Counted from the stretch's first letter, positions 27,603 through 36,538 are shown. The stretch is 64,000 nucleotides of DNA from Paradesertivirga superstes (GCF_037622515.1 NZ_JBBJCN010000002.1:558001-622000); one strand, 5' to 3'. Notes: generated by a model from the sequence alone, not told the origin. Numbers and translations: made by a program.

Positions 27603-29033
27603 CTAATTGGGTAAATATATGGCTTTGATCAGACAATTCTGGTTTCCCTGTAATTGTTTTATTGCCGGAGGCATTCTTGAAGGCCTGTTTTCGATGGTTG
27701 CTGATGGTAAGTGATCTGCGATATCTGCGTTTACCGATCTTACATATTGTACTTCTGCAGAATTCACTGATGAAATTCTGTTTGTGGCAATTGCAGAAAA
27801 AGAATTATTGGAAAGATAAAAAAGGGCTTCTTTTAAATTTGCTTCATTTTCATCGCCAAAGTCATGAACTAAATCATCCGCTACATTTTTATCAACAGGA
27901 AAACCAGCAAAAAAATCTGCTTCTCCATTGCTGTTTGCTGTTTTAAATGATACCGGGAAGATATTATACTCAAAGACAGGGATTGGGAAAAAGCCTACCG
28001 GCTTACCATATGTCCTGGTATCTCCGATGAGTTTAACACTCATAACAGGACGCAAATTATTGATTAACAACTCGCTTGCGGAGGCAGATGAAGGTGAAAC
28101 AATAAATACAATCCGGCTTAAGTCAAGACTGCCCGTTTTGTAAAACTTATAAGATTCATTCCATGAAGTATATTTGCTGTTATAAACATAAGTATACATC
28201 ACCTTTTGAGCCCGTCCTACACTTTTAGGAGCGAGCATATTAGCCAACGTGTCCTGAGTGGAAACAAAACCTCCCCTGTTATAACGGAGATCAACAATAA
28301 TTTCATTAACACCCTGGTTTTCGAAGCCGCCGATTGTATTAAGTAATTCCAAAACAGAAGTAGCTTCAGAAAATTCATTGAAAACAAAATATCCTATCTT
28401 CCGGTCTCCTTTGATATAAACAGACGAATATAGTACAGTATTAAGCTTGTAGGAAGTTTTCTGAAGGGTTTCAACTGTCACAGTGCCGTTGGGTCTGATA
28501 AATTCGAATTGAGCAGATTTCGGACTGCCAAAGAAAACATCATTAATATAATCTAAATCAGCCGGTACACTGCGGTTTATTACCCTCCCGTTTATCTTGT
28601 TCACACGCCAGGTTCTTTTAACCCCTGTTATACCAGCAGATGAATTGGAATAAACATAGGTGACCCGTATCTCGGTGTTATTTCCGGGAACAAATTTTAC
28701 GAGAAAGCCAAAATCATCCGAAGAGCCTTCCAGGGTTTGTTTGGTTTCTTCTTTTGTCTCAGCAAAACTCCATTTATCAAGTGGCTGATAGCCCCGGACC
28801 CTTTCCATCAAAGCGTAAATATCCGGGGAGGTTCTGGGTTTAAAAACTGATGGTGCAGGAAGTTTTTCGGCCCATAGATAAATATCCCTTGTATATAAAT
28901 ACGCTGAATCAAGCACATTGTATTCAATATCAGCCCCCCGATTTTTTTTACATGCTGTAAATGAAACCGATAGAAAAGTAAAGCCGATGATAAAGAATTG
29001 GAGTGAGTGCCTGGATAGATAATTTGAATTCAT
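27603..29033 (-). CDS. S41-family peptidase, lipoprotein (first of tandem pair)
   Basis: This 476-residue protein is a paralogue of the next gene: lipobox with Cys28 (FTACKKN), the same DSAYLYTRDIYLWAEKLP N-terminal helix pattern, and the catalytic block SSASASELLIN with the Lys in TYGKPVGFFP. It is about 60 residues shorter because the N-terminal region and PDZ-like section are reduced. It carries an extra C-terminal tail of about 40 residues (after YLSNNSFSAIAT) with basic and polar character. It is probably an outer-membrane-anchored periplasmic or surface peptidase; the physiological substrate is unknown. Confidence 0.87.
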   Translation of the reverse strand: MNSNYLSRHSLQFFIIGFTFLSVSFTACKKNRGADIEYNVLDSAYLYTRDIYLWAEKLPAPSVFKPRTSPDIYALMERVRGYQPLDKWSFAETKEETKQTLEGSSDDFGFLVKFVPGNNTEIRVTYVYSNSSAGITGVKRTWRVNKINGRVINRSVPADLDYINDVFFGSPKSAQFEFIRPNGTVTVETLQKTSYKLNTVLYSSVYIKGDRKIGYFVFNEFSEATSVLELLNTIGGFENQGVNEIIVDLRYNRGGFVSTQDTLANMLAPKSVGRAQKVMYTYVYNSKYTSWNESYKFYKTGSLDLSRIVFIVSPSSASASELLINNLRPVMSVKLIGDTRTYGKPVGFFPIPVFEYNIFPVSFKTANSNGEADFFAGFPVDKNVADDLVHDFGDENEANLKEALFYLSNNSFSAIATNRISSVNSAEVQYVRSVNADIADHLPSATIENRPSRMPPAIKQLQGNQNCLIKAIYLPN

Positions 29034-29077
29034 TCTTTGGCTAGATTAATGAAATTGGAACGCCGGTAAAACAAATA

Positions 29078-29695
29078 TCACGAAATAAAATCGGATACCG
29101 GAACATATTCAATTCCTGCTGCTAAAGCAAACTGTTGATCCCGTTCTGTTGATCCGACTATCACAAAATCATCTTCTTTTAGATCATTTTCCTCCATTAA
29201 TAAACGAATTACATCAATACTGGGTTTAGGCTTTATTTCATCTGCAAAGTACACCCTGAGAAATTTTTCCAGTCCGTGCCATTCGGTATGTTTGATTTTA
29301 TTGAGCTGTTGCAGGGGATCTCCGGCAGTAACAATAAAAATCTGTTTTCTATCCACCACAATTTCCTGCAGAAAGCTTAACATATTCTGAAATAATAAAA
29401 GCTTCAATGGCAATTTAGCCTCTCTCAAAAGTCGTTCGAAATTTGCCCTGTACTTTTCATCAAAAGCGTATACTTCTTTGGCCTTATCAAAAATCCTGTC
29501 TGGGCCATGTTTTTGGTGCACCTTTTTCATAAACTGAATCAGGTCATTCGATACAGGGAAGCCTTCCTGAAATTCCAGAAAATTGGCAAACAAATAGTAT
29601 ACCTGAAGATCATAATCCTTTGACGGAAACAGCACATCGTCCATTTCAAAAATAAACGCATTTTTAGAACTAATCAAATTCGCGAAAGTTTTCAT
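29078..29695 (-). CDS. HAD-fold protein with altered catalytic motifs
   Basis: The 205-residue protein has the cap and core pattern of a HAD hydrolase, but the motif I that should read DxD reads FIFEMDDVLF: Glu17 replaces the nucleophilic Asp. Motif II is present as FIVTAGD, the motif III Lys in KPKPS, and motif IV reads VIVGSTERD instead of GDSxxD. Two of the four catalytic elements are altered, so phosphatase activity is doubtful. It begins one base after the stop of the preATP-grasp-like gene, in an operon led by lolD. It could be a binding or regulatory protein; I cannot name the ligand. Confidence 0.75.
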   Translation of the reverse strand: MKTFANLISSKNAFIFEMDDVLFPSKDYDLQVYYLFANFLEFQEGFPVSNDLIQFMKKVHQKHGPDRIFDKAKEVYAFDEKYRANFERLLREAKLPLKLLLFQNMLSFLQEIVVDRKQIFIVTAGDPLQQLNKIKHTEWHGLEKFLRVYFADEIKPKPSIDVIRLLMEENDLKEDDFVIVGSTERDQQFALAAGIEYVPVSDFIS

Positions 29696-30142
29696 TTAAT
29701 CAACTGTAAATAGTTGGACCTCTGATGAGGAGCCATCTTTCAAAAAAATACCTCTGTCCGGAAATTCAACCTTTTCAGCATCCTCGTTTATCACGATTTC
29801 CCCCTTTATACCTTTATTTAGTAAGGAAGCGATGCGAGCTCTGACAGGAACTATGACCCTTATTCCGTATTCATCAAATAATTGTCTGGAATCTGCAAGC
29901 GCAAAAACTTCGGCAGTACGCAATGGAAAGACTTTTTCAATTGAATTATCCAGACAAATTGTTAATAGCAAATGAGCAAAAGACGGAGAATCTCCCAAAG
30001 GGATTTTAACAAACTTTTTATCTTTTAACATTACTTGCGGCAAATCTTCAGAATCTGCAAGGAAAACGGTATCAACGTTATTTAAAGAACGCTGTAATTT
30101 ATAGGAGTGCGCTGTTGCAGCCGCTGTTATTAATATATTCAA
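29696..30142 (-). CDS. Small preATP-grasp-like (Rossmann) protein
   Basis: The 148-residue protein starts with MNILITAAATAHSYKLQRSL, the beta-strand and turn of a preATP-grasp/Rossmann domain, and continues with KVFPLRTAEVFALADS and VIVPVRARIASLLNKG, the order seen in front of ATP-grasp domains. It ends where the ATP-grasp domain would begin, so only the N-lobe is present. Its ATG overlaps the lolD stop by four bases (ATGA), and the next gene starts immediately after it. The identification is from pattern resemblance and is not certain. A stand-alone N-lobe paired with a catalytically altered HAD protein is unusual. Confidence 0.6.
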   Translation of the reverse strand: MNILITAAATAHSYKLQRSLNNVDTVFLADSEDLPQVMLKDKKFVKIPLGDSPSFAHLLLTICLDNSIEKVFPLRTAEVFALADSRQLFDEYGIRVIVPVRARIASLLNKGIKGEIVINEDAEKVEFPDRGIFLKDGSSSEVQLFTVD

Positions 30143-30801
30143 TCTGCAGAATCTATAATTTGTCCGTCTTTCATTGTTACTTTCCTGTCGGCCATTCCGG
30201 CTAACTCTTCATTATGTGTTACAATAATAAAGGTTTGAGAGAACTCGTCCCTCAAATCCCTGAAAAGTGAATGCAAACTCTGAGCATTTTGAGAATCGAG
30301 GTTTCCAGAGGGTTCATCAGCCAGAATTACCGAGGGATTATTTACTAAAGCCCTGGCTACGGCAACACGCTGCTGCTCTCCACCGGAAAGCTCATTTGGC
30401 TTATGACTTGCTCTATGTTCCAAACCCAGCATTCCCAATAATTTTGTAGCTCTGGCCTCCGCTTCTTTCTTGCTTTTTTTACCTATAAATGCAGGGATAC
30501 AAACATTTTCCAATGCCGTAAATTCTGGCAATAAATGATGGAATTGAAAGATAAAACCGATGTGCTTGTTTCTAAAAGCGCTTAATGCGGATGCTGAAAG
30601 CTTTGAAATATTTGTATCATTTATAATGACCTCACCTTTGTCTGCCCGGTCTAACGAACCTACTATATGCAGTAAGGTACTTTTACCGGCTCCTGAAGCA
30701 CCTACGATAGTTACAATCTCACCTTTTTTAACACTAAAATCGACCCCTTTTAAAATTTCAAGATCTCTATATGATTTATGAATTCCTTTTGCCTGCAGCA
30801 T
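30139..30801 (-). CDS. lolD: LolD-like ABC transporter ATPase
   Basis: The start chosen is the ATG at 30801 (MLQAKGIHKSY), which gives 220 residues, the usual LolD/MacB ATPase length; the 32 codons upstream read as untranslated DNA. Walker A is GASGAGKST, the signature is LSGGEQQRVAVARAL, Walker B is VILADEP, and THN carries the switch His. The IGFIFQFHHLLPEFTALENV section is typical of the LolD/MacB/FtsE group. It energises lipoprotein release or a similar envelope export; the membrane partner LolC/E is not adjacent, as is common in Bacteroidota. It leads the operon with the two genes that follow. Confidence 0.85.
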   Translation of the reverse strand: MLQAKGIHKSYRDLEILKGVDFSVKKGEIVTIVGASGAGKSTLLHIVGSLDRADKGEVIINDTNISKLSASALSAFRNKHIGFIFQFHHLLPEFTALENVCIPAFIGKKSKKEAEARATKLLGMLGLEHRASHKPNELSGGEQQRVAVARALVNNPSVILADEPSGNLDSQNAQSLHSLFRDLRDEFSQTFIIVTHNEELAGMADRKVTMKDGQIIDSAD

Positions 30802-31048
30802 AAGGCGAATATAGAGCTTAATGGTGAAAGGTAAAAGGATGATGATGAATTGCGGGTTTGAATAGTGAATTGAAAAGACGAATGTTAAATACACCACAAA
30901 GGTTTTAAAAATGCATCAAATTTTGTACTGCATTGCTTCTCAAAACTTTGATAAAAACTATTAAATTTTTAAAAACGCAGCATTTTTTTGATATTTCTTT
31001 AAATAATTGATGCAAAATGGTAGTTTTACGTCGAAAAATTTTCAAATC

Positions 31049-32242
31049 ATGAATATTCACGAATACCAAGGTAAAGCCATATTAAAAAGTTTTGGTGTAA
31101 GGGTGCAGGAAGGCATAGTAGCTGATACTCCTGAACAAGCCGTAGAAGCAGCAAAAAAACTAAAACAGGACTATAACTCTGATTGGGTTGTAGTAAAAGC
31201 TCAAATCCATGCCGGTGGTCGCGGTAAGGGCGGCGGTGTTAAACTGGCGAAAAATCTGGACGAAGTAAAAGAAAAAGCGAGCCAGATCATCGGCATGCAA
31301 CTTATTACTCCGCAAACCGGACCTGAAGGTAAAAAGGTAAGTAAAATACTTGTTGCCCAAGATGTTTACTATCCGGGAGAAAGTGAAACTAAAGAATTTT
31401 ATGTGAGTGTATTGCTCGACCGTGCAAAAGGTCGTAACATCGTTATGTATTCTACCGAAGGAGGAATGGATATTGAAGAAGTTGCAGAGCACACTCCGCA
31501 TTTAATTTTTAAAGAAGAAATCGATCCGAAAGTTGGATTACAAGGGTTCCAGGCACGCAAAATAGCATTCAATTTAGGTCTTAGCGGCGACGCATTTAAG
31601 GATATGACCAAATTTATTGCTGCCCTATATAAAGCATACGAGCATACAGATTCATCGATGTTTGAAATCAATCCGGTTTTAAAAACATCCGACAATAAAA
31701 TTTTAGCTGTTGATGCAAAAGTTAATCTTGACGATAACGGTTTGTTCCGTCATCCTGATTATGAAGCTTTACGTGATATTGCTGAAGAAGATCCAATGGA
31801 AGTTGAAGCAAGTAAATCAAACCTTAACTTCGTAAAGCTTGATGGTAATGTAGGCTGTATGGTTAACGGAGCTGGGTTAGCAATGGCTACCATGGATATT
31901 ATCAAACTTGCTGGCGGCGAGCCTGCCAATTTCCTTGATGTTGGTGGTACCGCTAATGCACAAACTGTTAAAGCTGCTTTTCACATCATTCTTCAGGACC
32001 CTAATGTTAAAGCAATTTTAATTAACATTTTTGGTGGTATTGTACGTTGCGATCGTGTTGCACAAGGAGTTATTGATGCATATAAAGATCTTGGAGATAT
32101 ACGTGTTCCAATTATTGTAAGATTACAGGGAACAAACGCAATTGAAGCCAAGCAATTAATTGACGAATCAGGATTAAAAGTTTACTCTGCAATTCTATTA
32201 AAAGAAGCTGCAGCATTAGTTACAAAGGTTCTTGAAGACTAA
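31049..32242 (+). CDS. sucC: Succinate-CoA ligase, beta subunit
   Basis: The start chosen is MNIHEYQGKAILKSFG at 31049, the canonical SucC N-terminus; a longer in-frame start upstream is not used. The 397-residue length is standard. The ATP-grasp domain has the KAQIHAGGRGKGGGVKLA loop, EINPV and NIFGGIVRC near the end, and SNLNFVKLDGNVGCMVNGAG marks the CoA-ligase part. With the alpha subunit it interconverts succinyl-CoA and succinate in the citric acid cycle with nucleotide-triphosphate formation. sucD is not next to it. A strong terminator follows, so it is a single-gene unit. Confidence 0.95.
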   Translation: MNIHEYQGKAILKSFGVRVQEGIVADTPEQAVEAAKKLKQDYNSDWVVVKAQIHAGGRGKGGGVKLAKNLDEVKEKASQIIGMQLITPQTGPEGKKVSKILVAQDVYYPGESETKEFYVSVLLDRAKGRNIVMYSTEGGMDIEEVAEHTPHLIFKEEIDPKVGLQGFQARKIAFNLGLSGDAFKDMTKFIAALYKAYEHTDSSMFEINPVLKTSDNKILAVDAKVNLDDNGLFRHPDYEALRDIAEEDPMEVEASKSNLNFVKLDGNVGCMVNGAGLAMATMDIIKLAGGEPANFLDVGGTANAQTVKAAFHIILQDPNVKAILINIFGGIVRCDRVAQGVIDAYKDLGDIRVPIIVRLQGTNAIEAKQLIDESGLKVYSAILLKEAAALVTKVLED

Positions 32243-32261
32243 TCTTATTTAGCTGATACTT

Positions 32262-32297
32262 AAAATGCCATCTCCAAAAGGGATGGCATTTTTTATT
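32262..32297 (+). terminator. Terminator of sucC
   Basis: AAAATGCCATC (32262-32272) pairs with GATGGCATTTT (32282-32292) around a nine-base loop, then TTTATTT. It begins 20 bp past the sucC stop. Confidence 0.88.
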
Positions 32298-32370
32298 TAA
32301 TCTCTAAAGAAGCGAATCATCATTTACTTGATTCAGTGTTTTTCATCTGTATAAATTTAGTATAATCTGT

Positions 32371-32823
32371 TTAGTCCAAAAGAGATTCTTTTGAAGCATA
32401 AATCCAATACAGCCCATCAAACATACTGTCCTCAAAAGGATAATAATAAATACCTTCTGGTGATTTATATTCGGTTTTTTGTTTACCGAAATGAGATCCT
32501 GATTTTACTGTAGCTCCTTTTTTTATTTGTTTTAAAATCGGGGAATATGCTTTCTTTCCTCTTGCCTGAAATGCCCAGTAACTTTGTTTTTGGCCTGCCT
32601 CCGGATTGGCTTTCACATGGCTGATGTAGGCTTTAATCTTATTATCTGCAATAAACCGGTAATCCCCGTCTTTAGATAGTGAATAACCGGATTGTAACAG
32701 CAAACGAATTGCCCCGCTATCCTCTTTAGAAACAATAGAGTTTATGAAGTTATAGTCTACTACCTGAGCTTTAGAAATACTAAAGAAAAACAGCAGTATT
32801 AAGAATGTGTGTATGTATTTCAT
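32371..32823 (-). CDS. Secreted protein of unknown function
   Basis: This 150-residue protein has a signal peptide (MKYIHTFLILLFFFSISKAQ). The remainder is polar with many Lys, Tyr and Ser residues, for example QSGYSLSKDGDY and the C-terminal YYYPFEDSMFDGLYWIYAS. It contains no cysteine after the signal and no recognisable domain. It stands alone between sucC and the NlpC/P60 lipoprotein, on the opposite strand from both. Probably periplasmic. Confidence 0.7.
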   Translation of the reverse strand: MKYIHTFLILLFFFSISKAQVVDYNFINSIVSKEDSGAIRLLLQSGYSLSKDGDYRFIADNKIKAYISHVKANPEAGQKQSYWAFQARGKKAYSPILKQIKKGATVKSGSHFGKQKTEYKSPEGIYYYPFEDSMFDGLYWIYASKESLLD

Positions 32824-32948
32824 AATCTATCTAAAATAACTCTTAAAATGAGAATACATTATGCTAAAAAACAATTATTTTATTATCAGAATTATTTCAG
32901 GTCAAGCGGGTGGTGAAACATAAAACAAATTGAAATGTTCATAATTTT

Positions 32949-33524
32949 ATGCGATTGAACAAAATCACTTTATGTATGTTGACATTGTTCATAGCTTCCT
33001 GCCGAAATTCAGATAGCCGCTATGAAAGTGATGAACAATTTAAAGATACTGCAGACCATACGGAAGTAGCCATCGATACGAATGAGATAACAGAACCTCT
33101 ACCACCGAGTTCTGTCATTGACACCAGAGATATTGACCCCGAAGACCTCACCGCATTTGCGAAAACACTCATCGGAACACCCTATAAATATGGATCTGTA
33201 GAACCTCAGAAAGGTTTCGACTGTTCCGGATTTATCACCTATGTCTTCAATCATTTTCAAATTGCAGTACCCCGTAGTTCTGTGGATTTCACGAATGTTG
33301 GAACAGAAATTAGAATTAGTGAATCCAAACCGGGCGATCTGATCCTGTTTACAGGGACAGACAGCACGATCCGGGAAGTTGGGCATATGGGAATAATTGT
33401 TGAAAATGCAGATACGACAAAATTTATCCATTCCACATCAGGTAAGGCCTACGGAGTTACCATAACTCCTGTAAATAAATATTACCAGGGCCGCTTTGTA
33501 AAAACTATCAGGATCTTTAATTAG
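32949..33524 (+). CDS. NlpC/P60 cell-wall endopeptidase, lipoprotein
   Basis: The 191-residue protein has a lipobox with Cys18 (FIASC), an acidic linker (about 20-65), and an NlpC/P60 domain from about residue 66. The catalytic Cys92 lies in GFDCSGFITYVF, His146 in REVGHMGIIVEN, and a third polar residue follows as His161 in FIHSTSGKAYGV. This is the Cys-His-His triad of Spr/NlpC proteins, which cut peptide cross-links in peptidoglycan stems. It is lipid-anchored, probably in the outer membrane, and takes part in wall remodelling. It stands alone. Confidence 0.92.
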   Translation: MRLNKITLCMLTLFIASCRNSDSRYESDEQFKDTADHTEVAIDTNEITEPLPPSSVIDTRDIDPEDLTAFAKTLIGTPYKYGSVEPQKGFDCSGFITYVFNHFQIAVPRSSVDFTNVGTEIRISESKPGDLILFTGTDSTIREVGHMGIIVENADTTKFIHSTSGKAYGVTITPVNKYYQGRFVKTIRIFN

Positions 33525-33572
33525 TTCCATCAGATTTATTTACAATTCACATCTTTGTGATGATTAAAAATC

Positions 33573-34205
33573 ATGCAAAATATTAAAAACATCATTTTCG
33601 ATTATGGCAACGTAATTTTCATGATCGACTTTCTAAAAACCCAACATTCCTTCACTGAATTGGGAATCGATAACGTGGAAACCTTTTTTGGTCATGCAGG
33701 CCATGATCCGCTTTTTAACGAGTTCGAAAAAGGCAACATTAACTCTGCCGAGTTCAGAAATGGTATACGAAAGCTAAGCGGAAAGCCAAATCTCACTGAC
33801 CAGCAGATTGATAATACATGGAACTCTCTTTTAATTGGTGTACCACCGGTTAATCATCAGATTTTATTGGAGGCCAAAAAGAAATACCGGACTTTTCTGC
33901 TGAGTAATATCAATGAAATACATCTTAACTACATTACAGAATATTTAAAGCAGGAATACCACATTGACTCGAACGATGAATTTTTCGAGAAGGTATATTA
34001 TTCACATTTAATCCGAAAGAGAAAACCGGACCCGGAAATATTTGAACATGTAATAAACGATAAAGGCCTGGAAATCTCTGAAACACTGTTCATCGATGAT
34101 AGTCCGCAGCATTTAAAAACTGCTCGTGAAATGGGGTTTCAAACTCATTTAATGACCCGGGAGGATTCGCTGGAAAAATTCATGTATAACTCAGGTTTGC
34201 TTTAA
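33573..34205 (+). CDS. HAD-family hydrolase (YihX/haloacid-dehalogenase type)
   Basis: The 210-residue protein has all four HAD motifs intact: IIFDYGNVIF (nucleophile Asp and second Asp replaced by Gly-Asn as in the YihX type), LLSNINEIH (motif II Ser), RKRKPDPEIFEHV (motif III Lys), and LFIDDSPQHLKTARE (motif IV Asp pair). The DYGNV variant is found in sugar-phosphate phosphatases and epoxide-hydrolase N-terminal domains. It probably dephosphorylates a small metabolite in the cytoplasm. It lies 48 bp after the NlpC gene on the same strand. Confidence 0.85.
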   Translation: MQNIKNIIFDYGNVIFMIDFLKTQHSFTELGIDNVETFFGHAGHDPLFNEFEKGNINSAEFRNGIRKLSGKPNLTDQQIDNTWNSLLIGVPPVNHQILLEAKKKYRTFLLSNINEIHLNYITEYLKQEYHIDSNDEFFEKVYYSHLIRKRKPDPEIFEHVINDKGLEISETLFIDDSPQHLKTAREMGFQTHLMTREDSLEKFMYNSGLL

Positions 34206-34288
34206 TGCTCGAAAATCATCTTTAAAGGAGTTACTTTAAATAATACAACGATCCGGATAATCAGTTGAGTTTAACGAACTTTCCCATT

Positions 34289-35080
34289 CTAAACTCCATT
34301 TCTAACATACTGAAGCTTTATTTTTTTGACAAAAAACACGATCAAACCCTGTACAAGGAGACAAATGAAGGTTGCCAGCCAAAAGGTAAATCCAATAGAT
34401 AAAGTCTGGATGAAATAAGAGATAATTGCAAAGAAAACCGAAAATGATAACAGGCTCACTATAACCCCTTTTAAAAGTTTAATGCAAGCATTTGAACCAT
34501 ATAGATGATGGGTAGTAACTGCGAAAATTGTACCGAATATTGGGAAGGTGCTTAACAATCCACTTAATTTGGGTCCAAGATCTGCGGATACATATGTCAG
34601 ACTTATTATAAATAATGTAGCCAATAGTATCCTGACAGGGATATCCCATTTTGGAGGCACAATTTCCTTGCTTTCTTCTTTATATTTTGGAAAAAAAGCA
34701 AGAAACGCGAGTAAGGCTAAAATTGTAAGAAAAAAGGCCGGCATCAATGAGAGCTCAAACTCCCGAAGGAAAAAGGTGGCTCCAAAATATGCAATCCAAC
34801 CTGCCAAAGCGGATAACAACCAGCTAAACCGTACAGAGGAGGCAGCATAGACAGTGGCATAAAGAGCCAGTGAGATCGCCCCCAGAATAATTCCTTTGGC
34901 CGATAAACTTGCAAAGTACCTGCCATTTTCTAATGCTAAAAAGAAAGCAATCGGACCAGCATTCAGCGGTAATCCGATTAACAATCCGGTGATCGAATGT
35001 CCATACCTTCTTCCTGCCCATGTTGCGACACCGGTTAATAAGGGAGTAAGAATTAATTTAAGAGCCAATACCTGCACCAA
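34289..35080 (-). CDS. Multi-spanning membrane protein of unknown function
   Basis: The 263-residue protein is almost wholly hydrophobic, with about seven or eight membrane helices separated by short loops; the one longer loop, around residue 140 (FPKYKEESKEIVPPKW), is positively and negatively charged. There are two GLPLNAGP and STFPIFGT-like turn motifs in similar positions in each half, suggesting an internal duplication as in some transporters. I do not recognise the family. It faces convergently the HAD gene and is divergent from the next gene. Confidence 0.75.
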   Translation of the reverse strand: MVQVLALKLILTPLLTGVATWAGRRYGHSITGLLIGLPLNAGPIAFFLALENGRYFASLSAKGIILGAISLALYATVYAASSVRFSWLLSALAGWIAYFGATFFLREFELSLMPAFFLTILALLAFLAFFPKYKEESKEIVPPKWDIPVRILLATLFIISLTYVSADLGPKLSGLLSTFPIFGTIFAVTTHHLYGSNACIKLLKGVIVSLLSFSVFFAIISYFIQTLSIGFTFWLATFICLLVQGLIVFFVKKIKLQYVRNGV

Positions 35081-35237
35081 ACAAAGTTAGATTTTCTGAT
35101 TCAGGCATTCAATTATTAAGAAAGTCTTTTTGATTTTTATTAAGGAATAACAGAGGCTGTGCAAAAGCACTTTTAAAATATTGAAAACTCCCGTCACCTT
35201 CTCTAAACAAACTTTAAACACCGTTGTTAAATGCATT

Positions 35238-35543
35238 ATGGAAGATTACCAAACAGTAGTAGAAGCGCTTGAAGGTCTTAAACAACGCGGATTCACCTTA
35301 GATTTTAACCTGGCTAACGGCACACTTCATAGTAGCTCAGAAAACATCTATTTACAGCCGGAAGATTTCAAAATTACTAAGATTTACCGTTTTGAAGGCA
35401 TGTCTGATCCAGCAGACAATACCATTATCTATGGTATTGAATCGGAAAAATACCATATAAAGGGAGTTTTCCTAAATGCCTATGGGGTCTATTCAGATGA
35501 TATTTCAGAAGAGCTTCTTAAAAAGCTTAACACTCCGGAATAA
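35238..35543 (+). CDS. Small conserved cytoplasmic protein (about 100 residues)
   Basis: The start chosen is the ATG at 35238 (MEDYQTVVEALEGLKQRGF); an in-frame TTG 57 bases upstream would add a Thr-rich extension that does not look native. The body LQPEDFKITKIYRFEGMSDP and KGVFLNAYGVYSDD resembles a small family found across Sphingobacteria, to my knowledge often mislabelled as phosphoribosylpyrophosphate synthetase, although it has none of that enzyme's motifs. It is acidic and soluble. The role is unknown. A 12-bp-stem terminator follows. Confidence 0.75.
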   Translation: MEDYQTVVEALEGLKQRGFTLDFNLANGTLHSSSENIYLQPEDFKITKIYRFEGMSDPADNTIIYGIESEKYHIKGVFLNAYGVYSDDISEELLKKLNTPE

Positions 35544-35550
35544 AAAATAA

Positions 35551-35583
35551 AAGAATCTGAGCCGTAGCTCAGATTCTTATTTA
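35551..35583 (+). terminator. Terminator after the small conserved gene
   Basis: AAGAATCTGAGC (35551-35562) pairs perfectly with GCTCAGATTCTT (35567-35578) around a four-base loop, followed by ATTT. Confidence 0.85.
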
Positions 35584-35623
35584 GGATAAGGTTTAAAATT
35601 TTGAGAGGTAATTAGAGCAAATA

Positions 35624-36298
35624 TTATTCGTCCAAAGCATATTCGGGTATTTCAACTTCTAAATAATTTTCTACCCCGTTAACACCCGGTGCTGCCCAAG
35701 CAGCTCTTTCAGCATCTTCTTTCTCGGCCAAAGAACGAACTTTTCCCTGCAGTGTAATAATGCTTCCCAAAACTTTCACTGTTATTCTTCCGGCATCAAT
35801 ACTTGCGGTTCTCTGAAAAGCAGAAGTTATTTTATGCTGAATATCTAAAGGTGTAATCTGGGGTTTGATTGTAATCAAATTGGTTACAGAGCGCACTCCC
35901 TGTATATTTTCAATAGCTTCTCTTACAACATTTCGTTGATATGCCCAGTCTACCTGACCTTCAAGCTTAACATCTCCATCTTCAACTTTAATTTTAATCT
36001 TTTCATCCTGCACTGTGGTATGCCATTTTAAAGCGTTCAATACTGCTTCAGCGATCTCTGCGTCAGATTTTTTGGAATCTGGAGAAATGCCAACCTGAAT
36101 ACCATCATTAACAGCCTTAACACCCCCTACCCTCTTGGCCGTTTTCTCTGCAGTCAGCTTTTCAGAAAAGGTATCTACAGTACCAGAAAGACTGACTACT
36201 CCATTTTTTACAACTACCCCCACCTTAGAGGCATTTAAAGAAGGCTCCCACTTAAGTTCTTCTATTATGTCCCATTGTATTGCCAGATCAGTTTTCAT
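35624..36298 (-). CDS. Triple-BON-domain protein (first of two)
   Basis: The 224-residue protein consists of three consecutive BON domains (about 3-70, 78-143, 150-217), each with a GVVSLSGTV or GDVKLEGQV-like strand-turn-strand and a GV-x-V-N exit motif (GVRSVTNLITI, GVNGVENYLEV). There is no signal peptide, so it is probably cytoplasmic, unlike OsmY. BON proteins are linked to osmotic and general stress and bind phospholipids or small ligands. It is strongly similar to the protein at 38786. It is divergent from a universal stress protein gene, and two exact CRP/FNR-type dyads lie 71-105 bp before its start. Confidence 0.88.
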   Translation of the reverse strand: MKTDLAIQWDIIEELKWEPSLNASKVGVVVKNGVVSLSGTVDTFSEKLTAEKTAKRVGGVKAVNDGIQVGISPDSKKSDAEIAEAVLNALKWHTTVQDEKIKIKVEDGDVKLEGQVDWAYQRNVVREAIENIQGVRSVTNLITIKPQITPLDIQHKITSAFQRTASIDAGRITVKVLGSIITLQGKVRSLAEKEDAERAAWAAPGVNGVENYLEVEIPEYALDE

Positions 36299-36368
36299 AA
36301 CTAAAAGCTAGTGTTTAAATTCATCTGAATTATAACTCAAAGAAACATCAATCATACCAGCGCGCTAA

Positions 36369-36402
36369 TGATATTTGTCAGCTTAAAGTCTGACTGTAAT
36401 CA
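36369..36402. promoter_or_regulatory. Two CRP/FNR-like dyads, 22 bp apart
   Basis: TGAT-ATTT-GTCA (36369-36380) and TGAC-TGTA-ATCA (36391-36402) both fit TGAY-N4-RTCA exactly. Centres are 36374.5 and 36396.5, 22 bp apart. The nearer one is 76.5 bp from the BON start at 36298. Confidence 0.65.
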
Positions 36403-36501
36403 ATGTACAATTTGAACAAGATCTTCAACTCAAAGTTCACTTAAAAGCGACTTACCTTAATTTATCACAATTGAAGCGCTATCAAAAAAATAACCGATTC
36501 C

Positions 36502-36538
36502 CACTTATAATCAGCCGAATAACTGATAAGCATCAGTT
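36502..36538. promoter_or_regulatory. CRP/FNR-like dyad before the first universal stress protein gene
   Basis: TGAT-AAGC-ATCA (36524-36535) extends to a perfect AACTGAT / ATCAGTT palindrome (36521-36538). A half-site ATCA (36510-36513) lies in the position expected for a partner 22 bp away. The full dyad is 63.5 bp from the ATG at 36593. Confidence 0.65.

Noticed and set aside
27662..28143. Plus-strand open frames opposite the S41 peptidase
   Set aside because: They are antisense to a motif-complete peptidase gene.
31001..31031. A TTGATGCA...TA block before sucC, also seen before the gene at 12146
   Set aside because: The spacing between the parts (11 bp) does not fit the Bacteroidota promoter consensus, and two cases are too few to support an element.
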